This document shows positions 1 through 12,128 of a stretch of DNA of 64,000 bases, one piece after another. A program made the translations under genes and the position numbers. Under the pieces are notes generated by a model. That model made no database searches. It had not been told where the DNA came from and saw only the letters and a program-made list of their open reading frames with translations. The stretch is from Paraphoma chrysanthemicola. Lineage: Eukaryota > Ascomycota > Dothideomycetes > Pleosporales > Phaeosphaeriaceae. Location: positions 1,302,001-1,366,000 of the forward strand of contig JAGMWG010000004.1 of NCBI GenBank assembly GCA_020744225.1. The letters are read 5' to 3'. Numbering within the stretch: the first letter of the stretch is position 1; each line of letters opens with the position of its first letter.

Positions 1-276
1 CGCCCCGGGACCGAGGGTGCTTGCGCTTCACACTACCCGAGTAGGTAATTCTTCAATGTGGAAAATGCACAACACCATGGCGTCTCATAAGCAGCTGCAC
101 AATCCGGGGCTCCAGAAAGCGCAATGGCGTCTCCGCTATCTGTTATGCCGGGCCGCACCTCTCGACTCAATCCGAAGAGCTGGTATTTAGCTCAATGCTT
201 CCCCAGATTCCAGACTGCACCAAGCAAGCATTTGTGCATTGTCACTTGTCGATCTTACGTTTGAAAATACTTCCTC

Positions 277-2034
277 ATGACTATTCTTGTTGGTAGACGC
301 CTTAATTGGGCTATCACAGCCACTGCAGGCTCTGGCTTCTTACTCTTTGGGTATGATCAAGGTGTTATTGTAAGGCACGGCATGCTACACAAACAATAAG
401 AGTACCTTCTTATATCTTACAGTCTGGGCTTCTCACTGGTATCGCCTTCACCCGCACCTTCCCGGAAATCGATACTGTCAACGGTGGAGGCGGTAGTTCC
501 TCACTCCAAGGGACTGTTGTTGCCATCTACGAAATTGGATGCTTCTTTGGTGCTATCTTCTGTTTCATGTTTGGGGAGAGGCTCGGCCGCAGGAAGTGCG
601 TTATGCTTGGATGCATAGTTCTCTGCGTCGGTGCTGCGCTCCAGGCTGCTGCATATGGCATTCCTCAGATGATAGCAGGACGGATTATAGCGGGTTTGGG
701 AAATGGCATGAATACTAGCACGATTCGTAAGTCTCAGATTCCACTAAGTAAGCTTGTTTGCTGACGTGGGCGCGTGTGTAGCTGTTTGGCACTCTGAGCT
801 CATGAAAGCAAATGATCGTGGCCGCGGTTTGTGCATCGAACTGGCCATTACCATTTTTGGCGTCATGGTCAGCTATTGGGTTGACTACGGCATGAGCTAC
901 GTGTCGAATGACGCTCAATTTCGCTTTCCTCTCGCTTTGCAGATACTCTTCGCTATTGTCACTTTCGTCGGCATCCTCTACCTCCCCGAATCGCCTCGCT
1001 GGCTGATCGCACATGATCGTATTGAGGAGGCTAAGCACATCTTATGGGCTGTGGAAAAGAACGCGAAGGACCTGAGTCCCGATGATGAAGTGCTGAAGCG
1101 CGATCTTGCAGCCATTCAGCATGCAGTTGCGGAGGAAAGAGCTGCTGCAGCAACAACGGGTTTTAAGATGATGCTGAAGAATGGAGAACAAAAATTCCTG
1201 TACAGAACTTTGCTAGGCATTGGCGGTCAGTTCATGCAACAACTAAGCGGAATCAACCTAATAACCTATGTGAGTAATTATCTCAATACTGGTCCGGTAT
1301 CCTCCTAGCTGACTTGATCATAGTACGCTCCGGTCATTTTCCAGCAGTCTGTTGGCATCTCGCGCGATCTCTCCCTCCTTCTCGCTGGCTTCAACGGGAT
1401 AGCATATTTTTTGTCATCCCTGATACCTATCTGGATCATAGATCGTCTGGGTCGGCGCAAATTGATGCTGTTCGCAGCTGCCGGTCAAGCAGGATGCATG
1501 GCTGTACTTGCAGGTACCGTGGCAAATGGGTCAAAGAGTGCAGGCATTGTCGCGATCGTTATGCTGTTTCTCTTCAACTTTTTCTTTGCCGTCGGTCTCC
1601 TTGCCATACCCTGGCTTCTTCCTGCTGAGTACGCACCACTGTGCATCCGTACTCGTGCCGCTTCTCTCGCGACAGCCTCGAATTGGGTAAATCATGCAAT
1701 GTCACCTTCATTGAATCACGATGGACTGTCTGACTTCACATAGATCTTCACCTTCTTGGTGGTCGAAATTACACCCGTCAGCATCAACAACATTGGGTGG
1801 CGTACCTATGTCTACTTCGGAGTCTTCAACGCTTTCTTCCTGCCACTGATCTATTTCTTCTACCCCGAGACGCGCGGCCTTTCGCTCGAGAACATCGATA
1901 AACTGTTCACTGGTGGAAAGGTTTCGATGTACTGGCAGGACAGCTGGGGTGAGGCGGGCGATGTGAGGAGGGCAAGTCTAGCGGAGGACAGGAAGCAAGG
2001 CGAGCCACAGATGATCGAGCTGGCAAAGGAGTGA
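277..2034 (+). CDS. MFS sugar/polyol transporter (STL1-like)
   Basis: Proton-coupled or facilitative uptake of a sugar or polyol across the plasma membrane is the expected role for this family; the substrate cannot be read from sequence. I read five exons: 277-369, 423-726, 782-1269, 1324-1686 and 1744-2034, giving 512 aa, the usual length for the family. Seen in order: the first transmembrane segment with the GYDQGVI motif, the loop motif GERLGRRK, PESPRWL, QQLSGINLITYYAP at the third junction, DRLGRRK, and the terminal PETRGLSLE. Every junction restores a family motif, for example TIPVWHSE at the second intron. The closest type known to me is the STL1-like subgroup, where the loop ITPVSINNIGW is typical. 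It is followed in the same direction by a Zn2Cys6 regulator, which may control it. Confident on family, not on substrate. Confidence 0.9.
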
Positions 2035-2511
2035 TGCTAGAAGTACATTAGTTCACTACTGTTTCGTGTATCAGACAATGTCTTAGGTATTCATAAGAGC
2101 GATAGACGACCCCAGCGGTAGAGGTCCTCCGACAAAACCAAAGTTGTGTACCTTGTATAAGGTGGCTTAGAGTCGGAACTTATGAGCCTCCTTCTCGTAG
2201 TATCAAACTCAACCAAAGGTATCTATACCAGATGTCGCGCGTAAGCTCTGTGACCGGACGCGTTGAAATTCCCACACGTCGTCTAGACCCGCTCCAAGGT
2301 GTCATGAATTGAAGTGCACCTGGTGATCTAGAACCATGCCCCGGTCCTAGGCGCACAGCAGGGTTTGTCGGCCTCAAGTGCGGGGTCCCCACGTTGTAAT
2401 CGCGCTAGTGTCCGCGTTCTCTTTTAGGGAAGCCGACATCCATCTGGGCAGTACTTTCTTCCTTATACCACCAAACATGCACATCAATCCTCTTTTCCCC
2501 GCTAAATAGCG
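2035..2511. other. Intergenic, transporter to regulator
   Basis: 477 bp between two co-directed genes. It must hold the transporter 3' UTR and the promoter of the regulator. I see no further gene or repeat; short ORFs on the minus strand have no recognisable content. Confidence 0.6.
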
Positions 2512-4514
2512 ATGACGGAAACTGATAGGTCTGAGAGGAAACGATCGAAGCGAGCGAGAACGAGAACAAGGCACGGGTCAGTATCAATATTCATCTTCGA
2601 AACATGTGCTTCCTAAGATGAACCACGCTAACATCAACGAGATGTCTAAATTGCAAGAGCAGGAGAAGAAAATGTGACGAAGCCAAGCCAATCTGTGGTC
2701 GTTGTAGGGATCGAGGTGAGTACTGTGAATGGGGTTCACGCCTCATTTTTCGAAATCAGAATGCCCTAGGAATTGCGACGAAAGACTTGGTGGCGCAACA
2801 GCATGGCTCACGGAACAAAAAACCTGTCCGCTTTAAGATCAAAGACGTAACATCGGAGATCATTCGCGACTACCACCATACCGATCACATCGATGATGTA
2901 TCAGACGAAATTGATGAGCCTGGACATGTGGCAACGTCCTCAAGACATAACGACCCAGCCACATATGTTCAGAAAAGCCCCATCTGGCAGAATCCTGCGC
3001 TCATAGAAAGTCTCACACCCAAAATCAATGGAGTCCAACATCAAACACCAGAACAGTCGCTAACGCAGTCCGAACCAACATCCATACCCATGACATTGCC
3101 GCCTACAGGAAATCTTCATTCTTTCTGGGACAGTCCTAATGCTACATGGAACTTTGATGACAGTGTCTTCCTTCCAGACTCTGCATATCTCGATGCACAT
3201 TCAACGCTACGAACTCACCTCATGTATGAGGTCAGATCGACTGGCAATACCCGCCAGACCACACCTGATCCATACGCCCCGGAAGCCACCGTGTCTGTTG
3301 GTATAGAGTCTGGTCAAGATCCAAGGCATAGTCTAGATGCCTCAATGAATTTTGAGGAGCCCCCGCCGGAGGGATTCGCCTTCTCACAGTCTTCGACGCA
3401 AACACTTTCGGATGAAGAGGAGTGTGCACTATGGAAAAACTGGGTCGACGAGATCGCGCCATGGCTAGACAAATTCGATAGCCACAGACATTTCCAGCAT
3501 GTACTACCGATCATGGCCCGCTCGCACGACCATCTTCGATATTCCATGCTCGCTGTGTCCGCCCGTCAGATTGAGCGTCAACGACAAAGCAAAAACACCG
3601 AAAGAAGTCTTTCACTGTATCAAATGGCTATACAGCTTGTATTACCAGAACTACACACGCGCAGCACTCCAGTCATCGCTACATGTGTTGTTCTCTGCGT
3701 GCTCGAAATGCTGAGCAGTTCTGCAAAAGCCTGGCGACAGCACCTCGATGGCTGTGCGCATCTGCTTGAAGCAGTTGGTATCAACGGCTTCTCAGGTGGC
3801 ATCAATCAGGCACTCTTCTGGTGCTTTGCGCGTATGGATGTCTGCGGTGGACTGATTGCTTCCGAGAAGACGCTCATACCCACCGCTCACTGGTCAGGCG
3901 GCGTCGACCACGAGACACAAGCTCGCAAGATCGAAGCAATAGGCAATTTTGACGCACATGCATGCCAGGCTGTTTACCTTTGCGCACAGGTCCTTGATCT
4001 ACTCTCCCATCATTCGCGCCTTGCTGAGCGTGTAGGTGCTCCAGACTCGACAAATGATTCCAACGAAGAGTACGCAGCATGTTGGCGAGCCCTTTGGACT
4101 TCTATTCAAGACTGGTACACTGCTCGCCCTGCCGAGATGTTACCGATATCATCCGCAAACGTACCGACGAAGCCATTCCCAATGGTCCTATACAGCAATC
4201 CAGCCGCGATATCAGGCAACCAGCTCTACCATACTGCTTCTATACTCATGTTGCGCCATAAGCCAACACATGTGATCCTTAAACCCAGACCAAACTCCAT
4301 CTTTTGGCATGCGCGCCAGGTCTGTGCCATCTCCACGAGTAACCACCATCATGGCGCGTGGATAAACTCAATTCAGCCGCTTTGGATCGCAGGACAGTGG
4401 ATGAGCCATGAGAGTGAGCAGAAAGCGATACTGGGGTTGTACGAGATGATAGAAAAGGAGACGGGCTGGGGCACGAAGTGGCGGGCTGAAGATCTAAAGG
4501 AGTTCTGGGGATGA
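2512..4514 (+). CDS. Zn2Cys6 transcription factor with Fungal_trans_2-like region
   Basis: A nuclear DNA-binding regulator of the fungal binuclear zinc-cluster class. The zinc cluster is only visible after splicing: exon 1 is 2512-2576, the intron 2577-2641 (GTCAGT donor, GCTAAC branch), exon 2 is 2642-4514; 645 aa. The junction creates RHGCLNCKSRRRKCDEAKP followed by ICGRCRDRGEYC, with cysteines at residues 23, 26, 33, 40, 43 and 50 in the spacing C-x2-C-x6-C-x6-C-x2-C-x6-C. The first 21 residues are strongly basic. The body (about residues 200-640) has the helical character of the Fungal_trans_2 family (ARCA-like regulators), including WKNWVDEIAPWLDKF and the C-terminal block ending in EDLKEFWG. 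Taking the long open frame alone (from about 2787) would lose the DNA-binding domain. Target genes unknown; the upstream transporter is the obvious candidate by position. Confidence 0.88.
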
Positions 4515-5250
4515 AGGTCAAGCTTACACATTTGAGGTTGTGTACTGTTAGTATCATGATGGAAATTGACATTCTGTACATATTTTCAAGTGGAAAGCTT
4601 CAAAATAAGCTGATAGTCGTTCATGCCTTCGCTAAAGACCATGACCGAACGGAAAACTGATTTCTTGTGGGATTTTGACAGTCAAAGATCTCGGATTGAT
4701 GTGATTTCACTTTCAAAGCATTCGACAAGGAGATTCAGAAGACCAATGACCTCGAAACGTACTCATGCATCTGACGATGCTCCTTGAGATTCAAGACCGG
4801 GATCCTCCGAATCTTAACAAAGACGATCCACACCAGGCTAACAATGTACCAGAGATATCGTATAGCACATGTATCGCCACCTCAACCTGACCGCACACAA
4901 CAGTGAAATTAGCGATAAAGGAAACTACGCGCAATCCATCCCGGCGTAGTACACAAGCGTACAAAAGATCCATACCTTGACGAATTGTTGAAAGCGTTCC
5001 AGACTCGTCAAAACATCGGTGTACACCCCAACAGAATTCCGTCTTTACACATACGTGCCATTCTAACGCATCACCCCATGTCTCCATCTACGCCAGCGCC
5101 TACCCGCCCCGTGACCGCCTTTCTCACCGCACAAACCATCCCAGCAGCACCAGCAGCCGCGGTCGCGTTTCTCCGCAGTCCAGCCCACAAGCCGCGCAGC
5201 CGCGACTCTGCGTGGGTCGTGTATAAACTCGAACGCTACAAACGTTAATG

Positions 5251-5285
5251 CACTAACGCCTCGGCTCGCATCGTTAGCGTTAGTG
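5251..5285. repeat. Small inverted repeat (hairpin)
   Basis: A perfect 9-bp inverted repeat: CACTAACGC at 5251-5259 and GCGTTAGTG at 5277-5285, with a 17-bp spacer. The nearby sequence repeats TTAGCG/CGCTAA-like words. It may be a dimeric protein site or chance; function unknown. Confidence 0.5.
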
Positions 5286-8229
5286 TTGCATAAAAAGGCG
5301 GTCAGAAGAGCATGCCACGGCGCGGTTTTTTTTTTTGCTTGCAAGTGGAGTTGGGGTGCTGCAGGTACGCGGGGTGCGGATTGGGAAGTAGGACCTGTCT
5401 ATCTTTTCGCGGGTGGGGAGCGGGTGGGTAGGGCGAAGACTGGTATCGATTAGGTAGGGCTGGAAAGGTGCGGTGAGGGACTTTCGAGGGAGGCACTGGG
5501 TTCAATTTAGTGAAGTAGGAAATTCATCGTTTAGCATATTCCGAGTTCGAAATGCTCAATCAGCATGGATTTGTTGTTCTTTGAAGGATCCATTTCTGCA
5601 TTTGGTGACGTGGTGCACGATGTGGGGTATCGATTGCATGCTGCAGGTGGTATCGATATGAACAGCATAAGTTACACAGTACGTTCATTACACTTGGCCC
5701 CAGTAGCGGTGTAATGACTAGCCCATGTGTTTCGAGGAATGTCTCTACTATTCTGAAGTAAGAATGACTGCAGCACAGAATGAGTGCTACTGCACCACTG
5801 GGTGAGTGAGACCTTCGGACCGATAGCTATCTGATGTGATGGAAAACTTGGGTCTCTCTGAAATGTCTGCAATTAGAACTGGCTGTGTAAGGCAGCTGAT
5901 TGTGGTAGTATCGTAGGTTAGACCGAGCCTGTTCTATGCAACACAAGAGCAGAATTATCAGCGAAGTAAGTTGAGCGTCAGCCTCGCCAAAAGCCGTTTA
6001 TGTTTGCAGAAGCTGACGTGGGACGGGTATCGAGTTTTCGAACGAGGCAGGGCCGGTTGATTACTGTGAAGTGAGCGCGAAAGCAAGGCTGCGTACATTG
6101 TACAGCAACCCAGACGATTTGGGTGAGCCACCGATGAAATCATGTAACCTGGGAAGCTCCGCAGGATGTCTCCGGTCGATTCTGGTTGGTGGCCACTCTT
6201 AGAAAATTCGAGGCAGATCCTAATTGTGTTTGTTTCACAGAATGAATATCAATTTCTAGCCGAGTGCACATCTACTGGACAGTAAGAATAACCCCGTGGG
6301 TGCATTTATTGTATGCAAATAAGACGGCGGCGCAGACAGAAAGGGTTGATCCACTTATATGGGAGCACCGCACTGCGCCACGGTACGTGCCACGAGTATT
6401 GGCCGAGAGCGTGCAGACCTGGACGGAAGAGTCCATTGCTGTCCCACGCTCGCTGTTGGTTTTTCTTCGGATTACGACGTGGTGCCCAACGCGGGACTTT
6501 CCTTTTGGTGAGCGCGCTCAACAACTCGAGTCACGGCGACAGCCCGCGGATTCGAGAGATACGGCGCTTGCCTTCACAGAGTCGAACGCTTTCTCGCAGG
6601 GTTTTCCTGGATCGCGTCGGCGACAGATGGTTGCGCAATCACATCTGCAAAGCCGGTTTCTGGACGCGCACGAGATGCACAGCTACCATGGGTGACGACA
6701 ACCGCCTGGCACAAGCAGCCCTATGGCCCTGGGCCCGTCCTGGTGTCGCGTGGAAGAACTCGCCAGCAGTAGCTATTACTAGTTGGCTGGCTTGCAGTAC
6801 AGCCTAAGAGGCTAAAGGAAGTGCATGTTGTCTTTCACGTGGACCAAAAGGGCAGCATTCGGGACGATGAGAAATCAGAACGGCGCCCAGCTGGACACCT
6901 GCATACCGTTTTTGGTACGGAAGATGACTTGCAGACTGCGGTGCGCTGGCCGATGGTGGTGGTGCATGGAGAGACGGGGTTGACCTTGAAGCGGTTTGCA
7001 GGTCATGAAAAGCTGCGGGACGGACCTCGGAGCCGTGCTGGATGAATGGAACATGGCACGAGGGCACGCAGATCCGGGGTCGCATCTGACTTGAGGTTGT
7101 CGCAGTCATTGTTCATGTTGTTCGAGTCGCGAGCATCTTGACGGGGACACGGTATAGTCTGTGGCAAAGATTGTGTCTTATGTAACGGTATTGAGAAGCA
7201 ACTGCCCTCAAAGCGCAAGTGCACCGAGCACTCGGACTGTTGTCAAAGAAGAGGACAATGTACCGACCGAAGCTGTCGAGTTTCGTGTGTGAGGGTTGCA
7301 AAGGTGGGCCGGCAATCTATTTTGATGACCTCTGACAAGGCGCCACAACGGGGAAAAGCTTCTGGAAGATGAGAGGACTTGGGCTAAAGACGTTGGCCTT
7401 GTTCCCAAGCACTCGCCCAGCGAAGCGAGATCACCTTTCAACAATGGCAGCGCATGGGCTCAGTTCACGAGTTTCAAGGGAGATCTGCTGCTTGACAGCG
7501 GACAGAGTCAGCGCAAGCACCAGCCGAGGTGGTGTGCTCGCAGAGGGAACTACTCGGCGGCGAGGTGGCATCGGCGCCGAACCTTCTTTGCTAGCAACTG
7601 CAAGTGTGCCGGATGCAGCAGCCACGAGGCAGTGAATAGGGTTCGCCCTTGAAGCTGCGGTGTTTCGTCGACGGCGGCGTGGTTGCACCTTGGCCGTCGA
7701 CTTCGCTGAGATGACAGCAACTACATATCGATGATGACATGCGCGCAGCAGCTCCTCGGGCTGCCGCGTTCGGGCTCCTGCATGCGCCTGGCAGCAGAAA
7801 TGATGCGCGGAATCCAAGGGGCTGGAGACGGTCATGATGAGCACATCGACTGCCGTACTCCGTATGCCGCCTCGCACCCCACTGACTCTGATGCGTTAAG
7901 ATTTGGACGGTGTCTCTCACCACGGCATGCTGCCGGCTGCCGCGTGCGCTAAACGCAGCGAAACCGTCGCCGTGGGTGTCGCAGCAGCGCGCGGCCAATG
8001 AGCAGCGGCGCTAGACAGGGGTGTGAGTTGCAGGTCACTCAGGAACCTGCTACAAATCAGGTACGGGCGCCGTGGATAGGGGCACCATGGCTGCGCGAGA
8101 TGACAGCCTGACAGCCCTGGAGAGATGCTCATGGTGGCTCCCGATCGAGGCAGCTGCTCGATTGATTCCCGGTGCGGCACCCAGCGCGCTGCTGACATAT
8201 TACGTGCATCGCATTGCCTTGGCTACCTC

Positions 8230-8246
8230 CAGTACAGTACAGTACA
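8230..8246. repeat. Short (AGTAC)n microsatellite
   Basis: Three tandem copies of a 5-bp word (AGTAC) within the gene-poor interval. Too short to be more than a minor simple repeat. Confidence 0.6.
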
Positions 8247-9571
8247 CAGAGCGAACGCGCTGGCTGCGCGCTGAGCTGCGTTCCATCCAGCCTATCCTCA
8301 GGCTGGCTGTGTCGTCGCTGCGGTGAACTAACAGCAGGCGACGGCGCACATCACATCAGATGCGTGCATGCTCATGCACTCGCTCGCTAGGCCAAATGGG
8401 CGCGCCCGGCGACATGGCGCTCGCCGTGGTGTTTTATCGCTCGAAAATGAAGACACGGCGCACAGCCGGAACCAATGGGTGCGCGCACAATATCAGAAAA
8501 GGGGGCGGGCCGCCAATCACTCGTGCAAGGGTGAGGCCCGCCTAGGGCGTTTTTGGCCGGGCGTGCTTTCCTTGCCCAACTCCCCGTCGCGGCACGCGCC
8601 TTCCCTGACAGTCAGCCCCGTACCAGTCCGCCCTCATTTCACGCGATTCACTGTCTGCACGCCACATTCACATCTCTGCCAAACCACTGTCGCGCCGCAA
8701 TGCTTTTGCCTTTCACCGCTGCCGCAACCCACCCGCTCTCCAGGATTCGCTGCCCGCGCTGTTCTGCTCGTTAGCCCCCCCGTGGTCGCGTCTTCCACCT
8801 CTGTCTGCCAACGCACACAGCCGCGACCGCTCTCTCTCTCACCACGGCAACAGACCAGCTGCTGGCCCTTTCACGCGCCTTGTCCCTTCTGGGCCCTGCG
8901 TTCTTCATTAATACGCCGCGCAACGCTCCCCGGCCGCCGCTTCCTCTCTAATCTGCTGGCCTAGCCTTGCGACTCGTGCAAAGACCCATTTCTGCACCCT
9001 CCGTGTCTCTCTCCAAAAGGGAGTGCCCATCAATCACAGGTGCTGCTGCAGCCGGCGTGTTTTCGCTCGCCCTGACTCCGCCGTCCATCACCTCTGCCAC
9101 CCGTTAGACCGCCTCGCGTTGCTCCTCGCACGCCAAATCACTGGACCAGGACATCCTGCTTGACTCTCACTTGCCGACCAATTCCACATCCCCCCCTCCC
9201 CGGACCCTCTGTGCACGGCCAAATCTCCCAGCCCGATCATTAAGCCACCAAGCTATGATCACAGCATCAGTCCTCTTTCATCTGAACTAGAACCACCCAA
9301 GCTACGCATTGGCACCCGCCTACCGTGCTCCTGGGCTGTCTCCACACGCCCTTTGCCAACCGTCGTCTTTCATTTCATCGACATTCCCGCAGCTGCAACT
9401 ACCTGGACCCTTACTCCTGCTCCTATCGCGTCTCAGACCTTTGATACGCACTGAACAACCCCCCTCCCCCTCAGCCAGACTCGACATCGGCCCCAGAGAT
9501 CTTGTACTACCACCATCGACTCGAACATTGAATGAGATGAACTAGACTCATTACTCTATATCACCTCATCA

Positions 9572-9618
9572 GTAAGACCATCACTTGGTCAACGAGTGCA
9601 TCCATCTGACCTGCTCAG
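9572..9618 (+). other. Candidate 5' UTR intron of the kinase gene
   Basis: A GTAAGA donor at 9572 and a CTCAG acceptor ending at 9618 flank 47 bp with a CTGAC branch-like word, 64 bp before the kinase start codon. Size and signals match the coding introns in this window. It lies in the presumed leader, so this is inference without transcript data. Confidence 0.4.
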
Positions 9619-9682
9619 TATTTGCTCCATCCGTGAACAACAACGAATGTTCTCGTAGCGGAGTTCTACTCATATCATCACT

Positions 9683-12128
9683 ATGCAGCCAGACTCACAA
9701 CAAACCCAGCCGCATGGCTGGGCCTCTCTAGAGGAGAGGTATGAAGTCATGAAGGACATTGGCGATGGCAGCTTTGGCAGTGTCTCGCTTGCACGCGTGC
9801 GAACCGCGGGCGCTCACGTTGCTCGGCGTGGTACTTTGGTATGTTCATTGTGACGCGAGCGCTAAAACCCTCAGCACGACTGACGCGTCATAGGTTGCGA
9901 TCAAGACGATGAAGAAGACGTTTGATTCGTTCTCGAGCTGTCTGGAACTGCGAGAAGTCATCTTCCTGCGATCACTACCGGCGCATCCACATCTGGTGCC
10001 TGCGCTGGACATCTTCCTTGATCCGTACAGCCGGAGACTCCACATTGCCATGGAGTACATGGATGGAAACCTCTACCAACTCATGAAAGCGCGCGATCAC
10101 AAGCCTCTGGATGCGCACAGCGTCAAGAGCATACTATTCCAGATTCTTTCTGGTCTCGAGCACATCCATGATCGGGAATTCTTCCATCGCGATATCAAAC
10201 CAGAGAACATCCTTGTGTCGACATCGCAGCACAACGACTCGTCACATCCATTCCGACGCTACTCTGCCATGATGACGCCTCCATCGACACCGCCGGTGTA
10301 TACTATCAAAATTGCTGACTTTGGCTTGGCCAGAGAAACTCATTCAAAACTCCCTTACACTACCTACGTCTCGACAAGATGGTACCGCGCACCAGAAGTG
10401 TTGTTGCGCGCAGGACAATACTCTGCTCCAGTTGACATATGGGCGGTCGGTGCCATGGCAGTCGAGATTGCGACGCTGAAACCCTTGTTTCCTGGTGGCA
10501 ACGAAGTTGATCAAGTTTGGAGGGTCTGCGAAATCATGGGTAGCCCCGGTGGCTGGGTCAACAAGTACGGCCAGCGAGTTGGTGGCGGAGAATGGAAAGA
10601 AGGTGTGCGACTTGCGCAGAAGCTGGGCTTCTCGTTCCCAAAGGTATGAAGCACACACAGTTGGTCCAGAGCGACTTCCTAACAAATCTCTCAGATGGCC
10701 CCTCATTCGCTTGACACAATATTGCAAACTCCACAATGGCCTGCCAGTCTGTCACAGTTCGTGACCTGGTGTTTGCTATGGGACCCACGTGCCCGGCCAA
10801 CGTCAGCACAGGCACTTGCGCATGAGTACTTCCAAGACGCCGTTGATCCTCTGCGTTTGAAATCATCATCGTCCAAATTGTTGGGCCGCAAGCAATCCGA
10901 AATTTCAGCAAAGGACTCTCCAGACGCATCCCCAAGCCTCAGCTCAAAGACCTCCTCCTGGCTGCGCAGGTCATTAGTTGCACGCGAAAGCGCTCCTGCA
11001 GTTCCTCAGCACACGACAACGCAGCCTTTGTCACCTGCACCATCACCTGCAGCAGCGAATTCGAGCAACGCGAGTGGGTCGACTAAGCATCGACCAGCTG
11101 CTACTAAGCGAGCTACGTGGACAAACGGAGTACCTACCAACGGCGCGCCTATTCCTATTCTGCCATCAATACGGCCAATATCTCCACTGTCGGCTGAAGT
11201 CACCGCGCAAGCGAATGTTCGTCCAGCAGAGGGTGACGATCAGGCTGCAAAGAAAATTGGCCGACAATTGTCTGTCGCATCCCACGGCAACCACTATGCA
11301 GACATTCATCGCCAAGAAGCAGAGCGTGCACTGAACGGCCAATCCGGCGTTACCTCGCCCGTCAATGGCCAAAAAGAAGGATTCTTCTCACACCTCCGAA
11401 AGCGTGCTCGGCGCCTATCTGGAAGGTATCAGACCCCCATGTCGCCCAACTCGGACGACATCGAGGCCAACGCTGGATGTGCCCCATGGGCGGGCACCAA
11501 TGCAAGGCAGTCATTGCTTGATCAGAGCCAATTGGCCGGCGCACCCTCCAATAATTCTGACTTCTCCGAGTTGGACAAAGCTCTGCAGCATGTGAGGGAC
11601 AGCGTCGAAGCCCATGCTCAACAAAGCAACGCCAACAAGGCCTCACGTGTCGCGACAAACCCAATGCTCAAGCGTCACCACTCCGTACCTCATGGACCCG
11701 AACCCCGTATCAATGAGAATGGCGTGGCTGGTCCAATTTCAAGTCGTACCAGGCGAGCACTGCAAAACAAGTCAAACCCCTCGAACCGGTATGAGACCCC
11801 CAACGAGGAGGAGGAGCTCCTCAGCGAGGTCCTGGCGTCAGCGCACAAGGCGGCGAAGAAGCTCGACAACCAGAAGTCATTGATACAACGATCACAGACC
11901 GACCTTGGTCCAGCTGCTTCGTACCTCACACCATCACCCTCCGCCAACCGCAACAGTGTTGGCTTCGGTCAACTCAACCACAGCACACCGTCTAAGCCTA
12001 TGGACATCTCGTCGCCGTCTTACATGTCCAAGAACGACACAGTCTCCAAATGGCCCACTCCACCAGATGACGACTGGGCGAGCAGCGTCGCTCATAGCTT
12101 GTTCAAGGCCCAGCAGAACACTCGGTGA
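9683..12128 (+). CDS. IME2: Ime2/RCK-type Ser/Thr protein kinase
   Basis: A CMGC-group protein kinase of the Ime2/Crk1/RCK family; in yeasts and fungi these kinases control meiosis, sexual development or morphogenesis. Exons 9683-9838, 9894-10643 and 10695-12128 give 779 aa. The glycine loop IGDGSFGSV is at about residues 26-34, the lysine motif VAIK at 53-56, HRDIKPEN at 150-157, DFG at 194-196, the TTY activation-loop motif (TTYVSTRWYRAPE) at 208-210 and APE at 218-220. The insert NEVDQVWRVCEIMGSP and the segment AQKLGFSFPK are characteristic of the Ime2 branch rather than of MAP kinases. The last 400 residues are low-complexity, rich in Ser, Pro and Asn, as expected for the regulatory tail. 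A long C/T-rich leader with a possible intron precedes it. Family assignment is firm; the meiotic role is inferred. Confidence 0.92.

Larger units (their letters stand above)
4515..9682. other. Long gene-poor interval and kinase leader
   Basis: About 5.2 kb with no ORF I can assign to a family on either strand. The many ORFs of 60-200 codons here are arginine-, serine- or proline-rich, overlap in opposite frames and carry no motif. From about 8,560 to 9,682 the plus strand is rich in C and T, which is typical of fungal promoters and 5' leaders of strongly regulated genes, and this part likely belongs to the kinase gene downstream. The rest could hold an unannotated non-coding RNA or remote regulatory sequence, but nothing in it proves this. 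Confidence 0.5.

Noticed and set aside
6264..6807. Plus-strand ORFs of 143 and 164 codons
   Set aside because: Overlap in different frames, Arg-rich, no family features and no start context.
7431..7998. Minus-strand ORFs of 148 and 135 codons
   Set aside because: Low-complexity, overlapping in two frames, no recognisable domain.
8368..8964. 198-codon plus-strand ORF
   Set aside because: Produced by a C/T-rich leader; composition is Pro/Ser/Arg only.
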